A DNA stretch of 64,000 nucleotides from the NCBI GenBank assembly GCA_029465975.1, contig CM055745.1, positions 17,844,258 to 17,908,257 on the forward strand, in the 5' to 3' direction. Shown in pieces: positions 40,601-50,814 of the stretch (positions within the stretch are counted from its first letter, which is position 1; each line of letters starts with the position of its first letter). The position numbers and the translations under genes are program-made. A model generated the notes under the pieces. The model was not told the DNA's origin. It saw only the letters and a program-made list of their open reading frames with translations, and ran no database searches. This DNA comes from Dallia pectoralis (Eukaryota; Chordata; Actinopteri; Esociformes; Umbridae).

Positions 40601-43431
40601 AAGTTGAGGAACATAAGTTTGAAGAGAAACACTGGGAGGCAGAGAAAAAAGACAAGACTGAAGAAAAGAGTGAGAAAGAAAAGCAAGAGAATGATGGAGA
40701 GAAAGAGGAGACAAAAGCAGAGGAACAAGGAGTAAAACAGGAGGAGAAGATGGCCGAAAGGAGGAGGAGTAGTCTATCTGACTGGGAACTTCTAGTTCCA
40801 GAAGCATGTCCAAGTGGACCTCCTCCAGGCTATGAAGATGACAAAGAAGAGGAAGAAGTATATGAAACAGAAGACGCTGAAGAAGCAGAGGAAGAATATG
40901 GTCCGACGCAATGGGCCGGCCCAGGTCAGCCAAGTCGTCTGTCCACATCAGAACATGCCCACCAAACCGAGACATCTGCAAAAGCAGAGGAATCCACCCG
41001 TCCCACTGAATTGCCTATGGAGGCCAGCCCACCTGGTTACTCCTCATGTGAATACAAACATGGTAAAGGGGAGATCTCACCATCCTTCATCAACCCCAGT
41101 CCACACACCCTCTCCAGTGACGACGGTGACGAGGATCGTGGTAGTGACCACTCTCGGGAGGGGGATGAAGACGAACGCGAGCAGCATTCTGTCAAGAGAA
41201 GGTCTCACAAGCAGCAGCGACGTCACCCTGAAAGTGGCGCTGCTGAATCTGTAGAGGCTTCACATCCCGTTTCCATGCCTCCCGGTTGCCTGGCAGCAGG
41301 ACTCGGGGTAACGCTTGCCGGAGAGGAGACGCCCCCGACATCCGTGAGCGACTCGTTAGCATCGCAATCGGACTCAGATGTCCCTCCAGAGACAGAGGAG
41401 TGCCCATCGATTACTGCAGAGGGTAACTTGGACTCGGACGAAGATGCAGAGCACCTGCCTGTAGATAAACTATCCTCTGCTACAGGAGGGGGTCACCAAC
41501 CTCCCTCACCTAGATCATCTGTGAAAGCCCACGATCCCACACCTGCCCCTATGAAGGATCCGTTCCCCCACCCACCTCAACCTGATGTGTGCATGGTGGA
41601 CCCAGAAGCTCTCCCTACCGACTTGAGCGGCTCAGAGAAACTGCTCAAGAAGGATCACAAGACCACCAAGAGCTTACGGAAGGGACTCGGCAAACCCAAG
41701 TCTGCGTCCCCAGCCCGAAAGGGCAAGAGGTCCACCACGCCGGTGAAGTCAGCCTCCAAGGATTCCTCGCCACGATCGTCGTCTCTTAGGAGGAAGGACA
41801 CAGAACGGAGCTCCAGGCTGACACGAATGTCAGAAGGCCTGGGATCTAAGGGGGACCTATACGCTCCAGGGAAAGGCTTGGTGAATGGCGTCAAGAGCAA
41901 CCTGGGTACTGGGGAAATAAAAATTATTTATGAATCATTCAATTTTCTTTCACATTCCTTTGAAAAGGTAATTAAGGTTTAAAGTCTAATGGACTACCTC
42001 CAGTTGAAATTCTTTCCACTGGGCTTTATTATACACACTCCTCTTTTCCAACTTCCACTTGATAAACAAATATCTATAACTATAAGTCTTAAGTCACACA
42101 CTGTAAAACAGGAAAAATTAATTGTCAATAAAGACTTTTTTGCCAACATTGAAATATTTGACATGTTGCACTTACTCCTTCAGCTACCAATGCCCAAAAG
42201 CCTACTTCAGCCGTTCCCCCTGGGCCTCCGATCTACGTGGATCTGGCATACGTGCCAAACCACTGCAGTGCCAAGAACGTGGACCAGGAGTTTTTCAAGC
42301 GTGTACGTGCTTCGTACTACGTGGTGAGCGGCAACGACCCAGCGGGTGGAGAGCCCAGTCGTGGAGTTCTGGATGCCCTGCTGGAGGGCAAGGCAACGTG
42401 GGGCTCCAATCTTCAGGTGCTAATTTTTTGTGCCTCCATTGTTGATTGACAAAAAATTATTAATATGATACTGAATTTTGTCTTTGCATTCTGTTAGACT
42501 CTCAGAATGGTTAGTAAATTTAGTTTGCTTCCTCGCTCAGCCGGACTTTACCAATGCTTTAAAATGGCCATTTGGTTAACCAATACTTTACCAATGCTTT
42601 AAAAATGGCCATTTGGTTAACTAATACTTTACCAATGCTTTAAAAATGGCCATTTGGTTAACTAATACTTTACCAATGCTTTGAAAATGGCCATTTGGTT
42701 AACTAATACTTTACCAATGCTTTAAAAATGGCCATTTGGTTAACTAATACTTTACCAATGCTTTGAAAATGGCCATTTGGTTAACTAATACTTTACCAAT
42801 GCTTTAAAAATTGCCATTTGGTTAACTATTACTTTACCAATGCTTTGAAAATGGCCATTTGGTTAACTAATACTTTACCAATGCTTTAAAAATTGCCATT
42901 TGGTTAACTAATACTTTACCAATGCTTTGAAAATGGCCATTTGATTAACTAATACTTTACCAATGCTTTAAAAATTGCCATTTGGTTAACTAATACTTTA
43001 CCAATGCTTTGAAAATGGCCATTTGGTTAACTAATACTTTACCAACGCTTTAAAAATTTGCCATTTGGTTAACTATTACTTTACCAATGCTTTGAAAATG
43101 GCCATTTGGTTAACTAATACTTTACCAATGCTTTAAAAATGGCCATTTGGTTAACTAATACTTTACCAATGCTTTGAAAATGGTCATTTATTACAGAGAC
43201 TGAGATAATTTAACGAACAGACAAATTGTAACCTGTATTACTGTAACTCATTCATCCTCCCTCTCTCTAACCTAGGTCACTCTAATCCCTACACACGACA
43301 CAGAGGTGACCAGAGACTGGTACCAGCAGACACATGAGAAACAGCAGGACCTGAACATCATGGTCCTGGCAAGCAGCAGCACCGTTGTCATGCAGGACGA
43401 GTCTTTCCCCGCCTGCAAGATTGAGTTCTAG
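28553..43431 (+). CDS. map1a: map1a, microtubule-associated protein 1A (5'-incomplete, five exons)
   Basis: MAP1A is a large neuronal protein that binds and stabilises microtubules, mainly in dendrites. In the family it is cleaved into a heavy chain and a C-terminal light chain (LC2) that also binds actin. Joining 28553-28635, 28820-28957, 30289-41905, 42184-42416 and 43276-43431 keeps one frame and gives about 4,075 residues, against about 2,800 for the usual mammalian form. Numbering from the first visible codon: N-terminal MAP1 domain 1-400, with LEPPTSGG (149), DGGS (188-191) and THIGAD (213-218), the last resembling a degenerate metallo-beta-lactamase-type loop; Lys-rich, KKE-type microtubule-binding stretch about 450-610; MAP1A-specific segments SYSETEQTISDEEIH-like (about 881-904) and AAPLAEEEHVSSATSITE (from 968); 16 x 20-residue repeat 1579-1898; DVPPETEECPSITAE (3771); light-chain domain about 3960-4075 ending FPACKIEF. 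KIEF and the MAP1A-specific segments separate it from MAP1B. The exon(s) before 28553 are missing. Teleosts can carry two copies (map1aa, map1ab), and I cannot tell which this is. Confidence 0.95.
28820..28957 (+). CDS. map1a: map1a coding exon (second visible)
   Basis: A 138-bp phase 0/0 exon sits between acceptor CTCCCCCCCAG and donor GTGAGT. Its 46 codons include TDVAGHKLLVLSGQ and FTYQSFLQIFADPG, matching the conserved MAP1 N-terminal domain. The previous intron is only 184 bp. The next is 1,331 bp and holds a Tc1 transposon. Confidence 0.92.
29038..30179 (-). mobile_element. Degenerate Tc1/mariner transposon in a map1a intron
   Basis: A 1,142-bp element is bounded by terminal inverted repeats CAGTGAAGGAAGAACTTGTT (left, then TGATC) and AATAATTTCTTCCTTCGCTG (right, preceded by GATCA). 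TA dinucleotides flank both ends (29036-29037 and 30180-30181), the Tc1/mariner target-site hallmark. It lies between map1a exons 28820-28957 and 30289-41905, and its right end is about 110 bp from the giant exon. It is shorter than the roughly 1.6 kb of intact fish Tc1 elements and carries only a broken transposase, so it is not autonomous. Confidence 0.88.
29061..29830 (-). pseudogene. Tc1-type transposase remnant
   Basis: The minus strand from an ATG at 29830 (MAKDQ...) shows transposase-like pieces in shifting frames. The longest intact piece, 29294 to 29061, includes WGCFSAKPTGQLFRMKGTME and FQHDTQNPKHTTKATKEWHK, typical of the Tc1 catalytic core around the second Asp. Frameshifts and stops interrupt the N-terminal helix-turn-helix part. 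The sequence downstream of EWPS, which in Tc1 holds the final catalytic acidic residue, is missing, as the reading runs straight into the terminal repeat. It is inactive. Confidence 0.85.
30289..41905 (+). CDS. map1a: map1a giant exon (11.6 kb)
   Basis: The acceptor is TTTGTCTGTAG at 30288. The donor is GG|GTACTG at 41906, after AACCTG plus one base, so the junction is phase 1 and matches the next exon, which starts with two bases. It encodes residues 75-3946 plus one base: the rest of the N-terminal domain, the Lys-rich microtubule-binding region, a very long acidic Glu/Lys-rich middle, and the Ser/Lys/Pro-rich lead to the light chain. A single giant exon is the known organisation of MAP1A and MAP1B. 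Reading through the donor would stop at 41980-41982 after 25 non-conserved residues. The human equivalent is several kilobases shorter. The extra length here comes from the Glu/Lys-rich middle, including the 20-residue repeat. Confidence 0.95.
30442..30444 (+). promoter_or_regulatory. Candidate start codon of short MAP1A form
   Basis: The ATG in CAAGATGG has A at -3 and G at +4, a strong initiation context, and is in frame with the giant exon. It begins MEGVTEFTEYISETVDVPSP, which aligns with the N-terminus of the standard mammalian MAP1A. Starting here gives 3,950 residues. Use of this site needs a transcript starting in the intron just upstream. The conserved exons further 5' argue that a longer form also exists. 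Confidence 0.55.
34801..35760 (+). repeat. In-frame 60-bp coding repeat, 16 exact-length units
   Basis: Sixteen head-to-tail units of exactly 60 bp lie inside the giant map1a exon, each coding 20 residues of the form AELIKEDIHLKLKEADDSH plus G/E. Variation is limited to a few codons: ATTCAT/ACAAAT (IH/TN), GATGCC/GATGAC/GGTGAC (DA/DD/GD), CATGGA/CATGAA/CAAGGA and ATC/GTC. The region is strongly charged and probably helical or disordered. Mammalian MAP1A carries a different short charged tandem repeat (KDKALEQ-type) in its middle region, so this position is repeat-prone in the family. Unit number is likely polymorphic. Confidence 0.96.
42184..42416 (+). CDS. map1a: map1a coding exon, light-chain domain start
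   Basis: A 233-bp exon starts after acceptor ACTCCTTCAG, completes the split codon (G+CT, Ala) and ends CTTCAG before donor GTGCTA, phase 0. It encodes a short Pro-rich linker, then IYVDLAYVPNHCSAKN, FFKRVRASYYVVSGNDP and VLDALLEGKATWGSNLQ. These are the most conserved segments of the MAP1 light chain, which binds microtubules and actin. Confidence 0.96.
42541..43190. repeat. 41-bp minisatellite in last map1a intron (~16 copies)
   Basis: The unit contains TTTACCAATGCTTTGAAAAT, then GGCCATTTGGTTAACTAATAC. The variants GCTTTAAAAAT and GCTTTGAAAAT alternate through much of the array. It occupies about three quarters of the 859-bp intron (42417-43275) and stops about 85 bp before the last exon, leaving the pyrimidine tract and acceptor intact. 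Confidence 0.95.
43276..43431 (+). CDS. map1a: map1a terminal coding exon
   Basis: The acceptor is CTCTAACCTAG. Fifty-one codons read VTLIPTHDTEVTRDWYQQTH...VMQDESFPACKIEF and stop at TAG (43429-43431). This is the extreme C-terminus of the MAP1 light chain. The terminal Phe is that of MAP1A, where MAP1B has Leu. Confidence 0.96.
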   Translation, partial: VTLIPTHDTEVTRDWYQQTHEKQQDLNIMVLASSSTVVMQDESFPACKIEF

Positions 43432-44420
43432 CTTCTGAATCTCCTGCGCTTCGCCTCTCATTTGCACCAGAGGTTTCACCTACTCTCTATCTTCTCGTAG
43501 CCCTGCCTTCTGCCCGCTCAACAATCCGCTCTCTCTCTCATGGCGTCAGATTCCATTGCATTTGCCGGAGATTAAGGTTGGCGCGCCGGACCCCAACGGT
43601 GTCGTCTAAACGCTAGCGTCAGGCAGATGCATTGATATACTTGCACGTAAAACCACCTCCGTACGAGATTCGTTTTTATTCTATATATTTTGTCCAGATT
43701 ACGTCTGCAACATGCACCTGGAGTGAGCACGCTCGTCACCTGTGATGACTCTTATTTTCTGTAGTTATGCTGCACCTGAATCTAACACTGCAACAACAAA
43801 AACTGCATAAACTACAGGTGCCATTGTAACAATGTCTAGATTTGTCATGTAATTTTGGGATCTAGTTTGCCTAATTCTTTGAGCACAACTCCCTGTCAGT
43901 TAAGACCCTGTACAGCCAAGTCACCTTCAACCCTAAATTACCCCAGAAAAAATCTGTATCATCAAAAGGCTGAAGTGCGTGATTTTACACACCAAATATG
44001 TCCGAAACAGTGACGGAGTTATTAGTTAGATGCTCTCGATTGTACGCAGACTTCGCACACTGTTGTACAATGGTAGTATTTTTGTATGTATTGATATTTA
44101 AGATATCTCCTGTTTGGAGATTGTATGTAAGATGCAACTCATTATACTATAACATTGTGCTTTTTCCGTCCTCCAACTATGTCAGCTAGCGTTCCAGTAA
44201 AAAAAGGACTCTACCAGATTACTTGATATGAAGTTTTAAGAGGTGCCGCAATGGACCCCTTTGTTGTTTAAGAACCAGCTTTTATGACTTATTCTCCTCA
44301 GTAGTTAGCATGATGCTTGAATTTATCTGTGACATTTCCTTAATTTCCCCTGGCTGTGTGTCTAGTCCTTGCAATCTCGAAGTAGAGAGTATCCTATTAA
44401 AAAAACAGACTGTTTGGCTG
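43432..44420 (+). other. Probable map1a 3' UTR
   Basis: Single-copy sequence follows the stop codon directly. It ends, by inference, a little downstream of an ATTAAA at 44396-44401 that is followed within 25 bases by a GT-rich stretch (TTTGGCTGTGTGCTAGTG). A longer UTR reaching the AATAAA at 45848 would include the 37-bp array. A 63-codon open frame at 43998-44189 is not supported as coding. Confidence 0.5.
44396..44401 (+). promoter_or_regulatory. Candidate polyadenylation signal ATTAAA
   Basis: ATTAAA lies 965 bp past the map1a stop, with a GT-rich downstream element. It is the best-placed signal before the 37-bp array. Evidence is motif and position only. Confidence 0.4.
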
Positions 44421-44437
44421 TGTGCTAGTGAGCGTTA

Positions 44438-45550
44438 ATCTGTAGCCAAATGGATGACATGCTACTGAGCTTTAAATCCAAGGCAAATGGATGACATGCT
44501 ACTGAGCTTTAAACCCAAGGCAAATGGATGATATGCTAGTTAACGTTAAACTGTAGGCAAATGGATGACATGTTAGTTAACGTTAAACTGTAGGCAAATG
44601 GATGATATGCTAGTTAACGTTAAACTGTAGGCAAATGGATGACATGCTAGTTAACGTTAAACTGTAGGCAAATGGATGACATGCTAGTTAACGTTAAACT
44701 GTAGGCAAATGGATGACATGCTAGTTAACTTTAAACTGTGCGCAAATGGATGATATGCTAGTTAACGTTAAACTGTAGGCAAATGGATGACATGTTAGTT
44801 AACGTTAAACTGTAGGCAAATGGATGATATGCTAGTTAACGTTAAACTGTAGGCAAATGGATGACATGCTAGTTAACGTTAAACTGTAGGCAAATGGATG
44901 ACATGCTAGTTAACGTTAAACTGTAGGCAAATGGATGACATGCTAGTTAACTTTAAACTGTGCGCAAATGGATGATATGCTAGTTAACGTTAAACTGTAG
45001 GCAAATGGATGACATGTTAGTTAACGTTAAACTGTAGGCAAATGGATGACATGTTAGTTGACGTTAAACTGTAGGCAAATGGATGATATGCTAGTTAACG
45101 TTAAACTGTAGGCAAATGGATGATATGCTAGTTAACGTTAAACTGTATGCAAATGGATGACATGCTAGTTAACATTAAACTGTAGGGAAATGGATGACAT
45201 GCTAGTTAACGTTAAAAAGGTAGCAAATGTATGACATGCTAAGTAACGTTAAACGGAGGGCAAATGGATGACATGCTAGGTAACGTTAAACTGTATGCAA
45301 ATGGATGAAATGCTAGGTAACGTTAAACTGTAGGCAAATGGATGACATGCTAGTTAACGTTAAACTGTATGCAAATGGGTGACATGCTAGTTAACGTTAA
45401 ACTGTATGCAAATGGGTGACATGCTAGTTAACGTTAAACTGTATGCAAATGGGTGACATGCTAGTTAACGTTAAACACTAGGCAAATGGCTGACATTTTA
45501 GTTAGCGTTGAACAGATAGCAAATGACAAGCTAATAAGCGTGAAACTGTA
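44438..45550. repeat. 37-bp minisatellite just 3' of map1a (~30 copies)
   Basis: The unit contains TAGTTAACGTTAAACTGTAG then GCAAATGGATGACATGC. Each unit has the perfect palindrome TTAACGTTAA. The variants GACATG/GATATG and GTAGGC/GTATGC/GTGCGC are arranged in blocks. A block of about 222 bp (six units) seems repeated, seen from the GTGCGC markers near 44740 and 44960. The last units (after 45200) are degenerate. Confidence 0.93.
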
Positions 45551-47001
45551 TGCAATTTAATTGATGCCATTTCTGTTATTACTATAATTCTGCCAGATGT
45601 AATGGTTTTTATTAACAAGACATCCTCATGTTTTTTGCCTAGTTTAGAAACTCAATTACAACATAAACATTATATTATCCTTATTATATGGAGAGATTGT
45701 GTTGGTATGTTGATGACACAGCAGACTAGGTTGGGACATGGATTTAATTAGATCTGTCAGATCACAGGTATCGGAAATGAATGTATTGAGAATCACCTTC
45801 GACTTTCTGTTGTTTAGTTATATTATCCTGTCTGCTAAGAGATCTTGAATAAAGCGCTGAAAACTGCAGTGGCCCTCAATGGCAAACGTAGCAATGCAGT
45901 CTAGTGTGTGCGTGTGAAACTAGGTTGTGTGAACGTCGTGTGGGTGTTTCTTAACCGAAACATGACTGTCTTGGTAGGTGGTCGCTCTCATGTGCCTTTT
46001 GGTTGTGGTAAAGTGGAAAAGAAGGTAGGGTTTGGGTGTAGGTTTGACGTTGTCTTTTGGTTGTGGTAAGGTGAACAAGAATGTAGGGATTGAGAGTAAG
46101 GTTGACATTATTAACGGCAGTCATTGAGAAGAAGAAATCCTGGGAGAACAAGAAGCTATGGAGAAGAATGCAAAGCTTTAGGATATCAGACAAATGAACA
46201 AGTAATGTGTAATATCTGTATGGATGTATTCCTTATGGATGGATGCAATTAGGTACATATGTCCCCTATCTTAAAGTGTGACCCGGAAACTGTATTTATA
46301 AGACGACATCAAATCGCAAGGTTGAGCAAGGCTTCTCAGAACAGGGTGCTACTATGGTAGCAGTTGATTGAACAGGTAGCTAGAAAGCATTAAAAACTTT
46401 ATGCACATGAAGATTACTCATTTGATTATTTATTTTTTATTTTAACTGGAGAGGCACAACTAATGCAGAAAGGAAATCTAGACAAAAATCAATAGCAGAT
46501 TTTCAACTTTAAGATACTATGGAGACTAGCATGAATGCAATTGTGTTGATTGTGTTTTGTAGAGATGGTACGCAGCTGTGAGTCATGTTGTGTTAAAGTG
46601 TCCACGTGTGTGGAGGACACAGAGACATGGTTGGGTTTTTGTGCCGAGATAGCAAGTGTGACAGGTGTTAGTTAAGCAGAGTTGGAGCTCCAAATATCAC
46701 AATACTCACTAAAGCTCGTTACAAATATGATTTTAGTTGCATTCAACGCCATAGAACTTATAGGCACTTTTTAAATTATATTATGTTTTATTTGTATGTT
46801 GGGTAATTTTTGGTTATATTCATCAACTTAATTGACAATGATAATCGGTATTAGATTTTTGCTAATAAATTTTTTTCCCCCAATATTTCAGTTACATTTA
46901 GGACATACTATGATGGTCCAAAAGAAAACAAAAAATGCATTTTCAAATCGGATTTCTTCGTTCCTGTCTCTCAAGAGTTGCTGCGTTGTGTGTGTGTTGG
47001 A
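45551..47001. other. AT-rich spacer with possible distal polyA signal
   Basis: This is mostly single-copy sequence. AATAAA at 45848-45853 could end a longer map1a transcript. A diverged direct repeat of about 58 bp (near 45994 and 46052, sharing CTTTTGGTTGTGGTAA) is visible. No gene is recognised. Confidence 0.45.
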
Positions 47002-47510
47002 GTCTTGAGTTCTGGCCAGAGGAGACTATATCTGACTCACAGTCTACTGTGGAATTCAGGTCTTGAGTTCTGGCCAGAGGAGACTGTATCCGACCCACAG
47101 TCTAATGTGGAATTCAGGTCTTGAGTTCTGGCCAGAGGAGACTGTATCCGACCCACAGTCTGATGTGGAATTCAGGCCTTGAGTTCTGGCCAGAGGAGAC
47201 TGTATCCGACCCACAGTCTGATGTGGAATTCAGGCCTTGAGTTCTGGCCAGAGGAGACTGTATCCGACCCACAGTCTAATGTGGAATTCAGGTCTTGAGT
47301 TCTGGCCAGAGGAGACTGTATCCGACCCACAGTCTGATGTGGAATTCAGGCCTTGAGTTCTGGCCAGAGGAGACTGTATCCGACCCACAGTCTGATGTGG
47401 AATTCAGGCCTTGAGTTTTGGCCAGAGGAGACTGTATCCGACCCACAGTCTACTGTGGAATTCCGGTCTTGAGTTCTGGCCAGCGGAGACTGTATCCGAC
47501 CCACAGTCTG
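47002..47510. repeat. 58-bp minisatellite (~9 copies)
   Basis: The unit contains CTTGAGTTCTGGCCAGAGGA, GACTGTATCCGACCCACAGT and CTGATGTGGAATTCAGG. Copies differ at a few sites (GGTCTT/GGCCTT, CTAATG/CTGATG/CTACTG). The last unit breaks into unique sequence at about 47511. Confidence 0.93.
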
Positions 47511-47700
47511 CAGACAGACAGAACTCCTGCACGTCGATCTACGAGACGTACATTCTCTCCTATATCGGATTCACCACCTGGGTCTTCTTTTAAGCTTCAC
47601 CCACAATCCACCAGTCTGCAGACGTCTTGTTCTGATCTGGGAACAGTGCCACGCTTGTCCCATGCTAATCTTAGTCCCGCTGTGCTGAAAATACCGTACT
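47507..47700 (+). other. Possible exon of an unidentified gene
   Basis: Directly after the 58-bp array, a + strand open frame reads TDRTPARRSTRRTFSPISDS, PPGSSFKLHPQSTSLQTSCS and further Ser/Pro-rich sequence. It is bounded by an acceptor-like CCGACCCACAG and a donor-like T|GTAAGC at 47701. Composition resembles a disordered coding segment. I do not recognise it. The acceptor-like sequence is part of the repeat unit, which weakens the case, and the phase does not join directly to the candidate exon at 55218. Confidence 0.22.
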
Positions 47701-47965
47701 GTAAGCTGCTATAACAGAGTGTTAAAGACCTTCCCCAATGTCCTGACGAGTAATGCAGCAGAGCTGGCCAGACACACACAGATCTGGATATGTGTTTTCA
47801 GTAATATTACAGCGTTATTTGGTGTGAATGCATCGTAGTGATTCTGCTCCCGACATCCGTGATGCGTCTGTGATGCGTGTTGGACAGACCGTCCGGCCAG
47901 AATATAGTTCACGGAAAAACATCTGTTTCAGAGCCCGTCTGTAATGCATTCAACACAAATGGCAC

Positions 47966-48009
47966 TTGTAAATCACTCCGGATAAAAGTGTCTTCTAAAT
48001 AAATAAATC
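47966..48009 (+). mobile_element. 3' tail of an L2-type LINE/SINE
   Basis: TTGTAAATCACTCCGGATAA then AAGTGTCTTCTAAATAAATAAAT closely resembles the conserved 3' tail shared by fish L2-clade LINEs and the SINEs they mobilise, ending in a short AAAT run. The 5' part is not recognisable, so this is a truncated or decayed copy. Confidence 0.6.
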
Positions 48010-50814
48010 AAGGAAATACAGCTGCCACTCTAGCAAAAGCGCATGGTGATCCAAGCAAACTTCTAAGTGCAGATAAATGGGACACACACACACAGTCTAC
48101 AGTGGAGGTATAAATATGTGGCCTGGATAAACCACAAAAACACCAGGTGTTACTCAGAGAATCCGGAGGAACCAACCCAACCCTTTTTTGACAGTGTCCA
48201 GAACTAACACTTTATGTACGAGGGGGATCTGAAACAGGGTCACGGTGTACGCTGTGGGTTTTCTGAATGATTTGATGTCAGATTTAGGTTTGTTTTAAGT
48301 TGTGGTGGGTCATCTTGCTGGCTTAATTCCAAATAACCGGCCTTAGGACCAAGCACCCGGGGCTTTCGCAGACCGCTGTCAAATGCTCAATATAAATAAT
48401 ATATGATAATAAAAATATGACTTCATAGAAGCAGAATGCACTAAAGCAGAAATAATACTATATTTGAATGTAGAGTTGGTACTACTCTGAATGCTGCTGG
48501 ACAAAAGGACAACCAAACATACAATTATACACAAATATATCAGAAATCAATGACCGGCCGGCCTGAGGACATGACAGATATTACAGACAGATGTTACAAC
48601 TCAGAATGAATATCTCAGTTAATTCCTATTGCAGAGGCTGTTGCTTTATTGGCAGTTTTGTCCCAAAAGGAAAACTGTGATTTTCCAACCACACAAAGAC
48701 AGGTTATCCCGTACTTACAGAAACCGACACGAACACAGTACTAACTAAAGCTGCAACTTCTTTTCCTGAATACGACTTGAAAACACTGAAACAAAAACAC
48801 GTAACATAATTTTAATGAACGATACATGTACATTTATGTACTGTACAAAACGATGTACATACACCTTAACAAAATCAACTAGGATTCTTCTTGTGATACA
48901 TTTTCATTTTAGCCTGTTTTATCGAACGTATACGATCAAAAATCCCGAGCCTTGAACAACGAAAGATAGCCACTGTTGCAGATGATGAAGAAAACAAACA
49001 TCTTTCAGTTTCCTCTCATTTGCATAATTATCTTGTCTTGGTCAAACCATTTGAACACATATCATTCTCTCATCTTATCTCTCTGCATGTGAACTATCAG
49101 TTATAATCCTGAATGTAATTGTTAATTAACATTAAAATGAAATAAAAAATGCTATTTTAAAAGGGTATATTTAAAACTCGTTGTCTGATTGCTACTGGGA
49201 TGGCATAATGTATATGATTATATTCCTGGACTGTGTGCTTTACTGTTTCGGCCTGAGCTGTTATTATAAAGAGACGTCGTTTTACTGTACTTATTCAGTT
49301 GTATTAATCTTTGTTCTACCTTCACTGCGATATTCCGTATCACTCTCTTTCTCTGTAAATGTAAAATTCTAACCTAGAAGTACTGCAGATTCAGTGTAAT
49401 AGGGAAACAGCCTGGTAATCACAAATAAAAAATATATGTATTGAAATCACACCACGTGTCTATTGTGAGTCAATGTTAAGCTGTGTTGTGAATTCTGGAT
49501 GATTAAGGACCACACATTATTTGGAGGGGCCATGTGTCGCCCAATACCAAAAATACCAATATGTCCCCCCCAATATACAGTAGAAAATATGTGAAATATA
49601 TGTCCTCGTCTTATGAGTCTAGTCAACGGGTCTGTTGCTTGTTTTTGACCATTTATTTTAAAGTATTAGCATTTGTTAAGGAAAGTGTATGTGTGCGACC
49701 CCCCCTATTCTAATTGTGCACTTGGTTTGCTCCACTTATGATAACAGCAGAAGTCTGATATTTAGGAGAACTGTGACAGAAATAGAAAGCCAAGCAATCT
49801 AATCGTTTTAATCTGGCTACTTTTCTAAATTATCTGCTTTTAAAATGATATTATGTTGAGGTATATCTCTAAAGGTATAACTATAACTGTGTTTTCTTAC
49901 TGCTACTTTTTCCTTGTTAGCTTAGCAAGTATGACACAGGACAGTTGAGTTAGCATAATTAAAGCAAAGACATTGTATTATTTGTCAGCCAAAAGTGAAT
50001 AACCTGACAAGCTTAAATCAATTTAGCTAACCACAGCTATAGCACTGAACTGTCTGATGAAAGCATATTAAAGAAGCTCAGAATCAGACCTAAAGTTATA
50101 ATTTACCTCATGTCGTGCTGTGTGAGGTGAATCTGACAGGTTTGGAGGTACAGGTACCTAAAAAGAAGAGTAAGCCGGGCAGGCAGCTGGACATACAAAG
50201 TATTTTTCAGTCAGCAAGTAGATTGATACCTAAAAAGGTAAAGTTAAATTAAATAATGGTATTTGGTCACAATTCAGGAAGCACATAAAGACAAGGAGAG
50301 AGGCAAGCTGGCAGTGTCCAGACAAGGAAATGCTCTGGAGATACAGATGATCAGTTGAGATATTGGAAAAAGAACTTTAATACAGTGTATATGTCCTCCA
50401 TTATAAACCCACTTGACAGTAAACATCTAGTAAAATAGGTAGCTTAGTGAAATACTACAGGTAACTGCAATGTTGCACTGCCCTGTGTAGACGTAAGCTA
50501 AACAGCTTGATAATATTGGTGTTCATTCATTAGTTATTTCAACACTACGTGAGTTAAATGAGGAACCAGGTATTTGGGTCATTTATTTTAATATCCATCT
50601 TTGGACCCCTGCTGCCTTGTCTGTAGGAGATGGTTATAAGCAGCTCTGGTGACCTTTCCAAACTATGATAGACTTGTGTCATTTCTGCATTATCGTTTCT
50701 TTTAAAGTTAAATGAATTAAGTATTTAAATATGAATCTGACTTGTATATTTTTTGTTGAAGTCTTGTAACATATGTTGGCCTAAAATGTTGATGACTGTA
50801 GAATGTGTAGTTCT
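48010..50814. other. 2.8-kb AT-rich spacer, nothing recognised
   Basis: Single-copy AT-rich DNA with scattered AATAAA motifs (for example near 49142) and short open frames (49181-49372, 63 codons) that show no coding signs. No RNA gene or element ends are seen. Confidence 0.5.

Noticed and set aside
31167..41407. Many minus-strand and other-frame open frames opposite the map1a giant exon
   Set aside because: They are shadows of the Glu/Lys-rich map1a frame (Ser/Phe/Leu-rich on the opposite strand) and show no independent family motif.
41906..41982. Extension of the giant exon to the stop at 41980
   Set aside because: The 25 extra residues are not MAP1-like. The donor at 41906 joins in phase to the conserved light-chain exon at 42184.
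30289..43431. MAP1B as the identity of the gene
   Set aside because: The C-terminus ends KIEF, and several internal segments (YSETEQTISDEEIH, LAEEEHVSSATSITE, SPDDSTVKMASP) are those of MAP1A. The Tyr-rich repeats of MAP1B are absent.
43998..44189. 63-codon open frame after map1a
   Set aside because: It lies in the probable 3' UTR, with no similarity and no reason to be translated.
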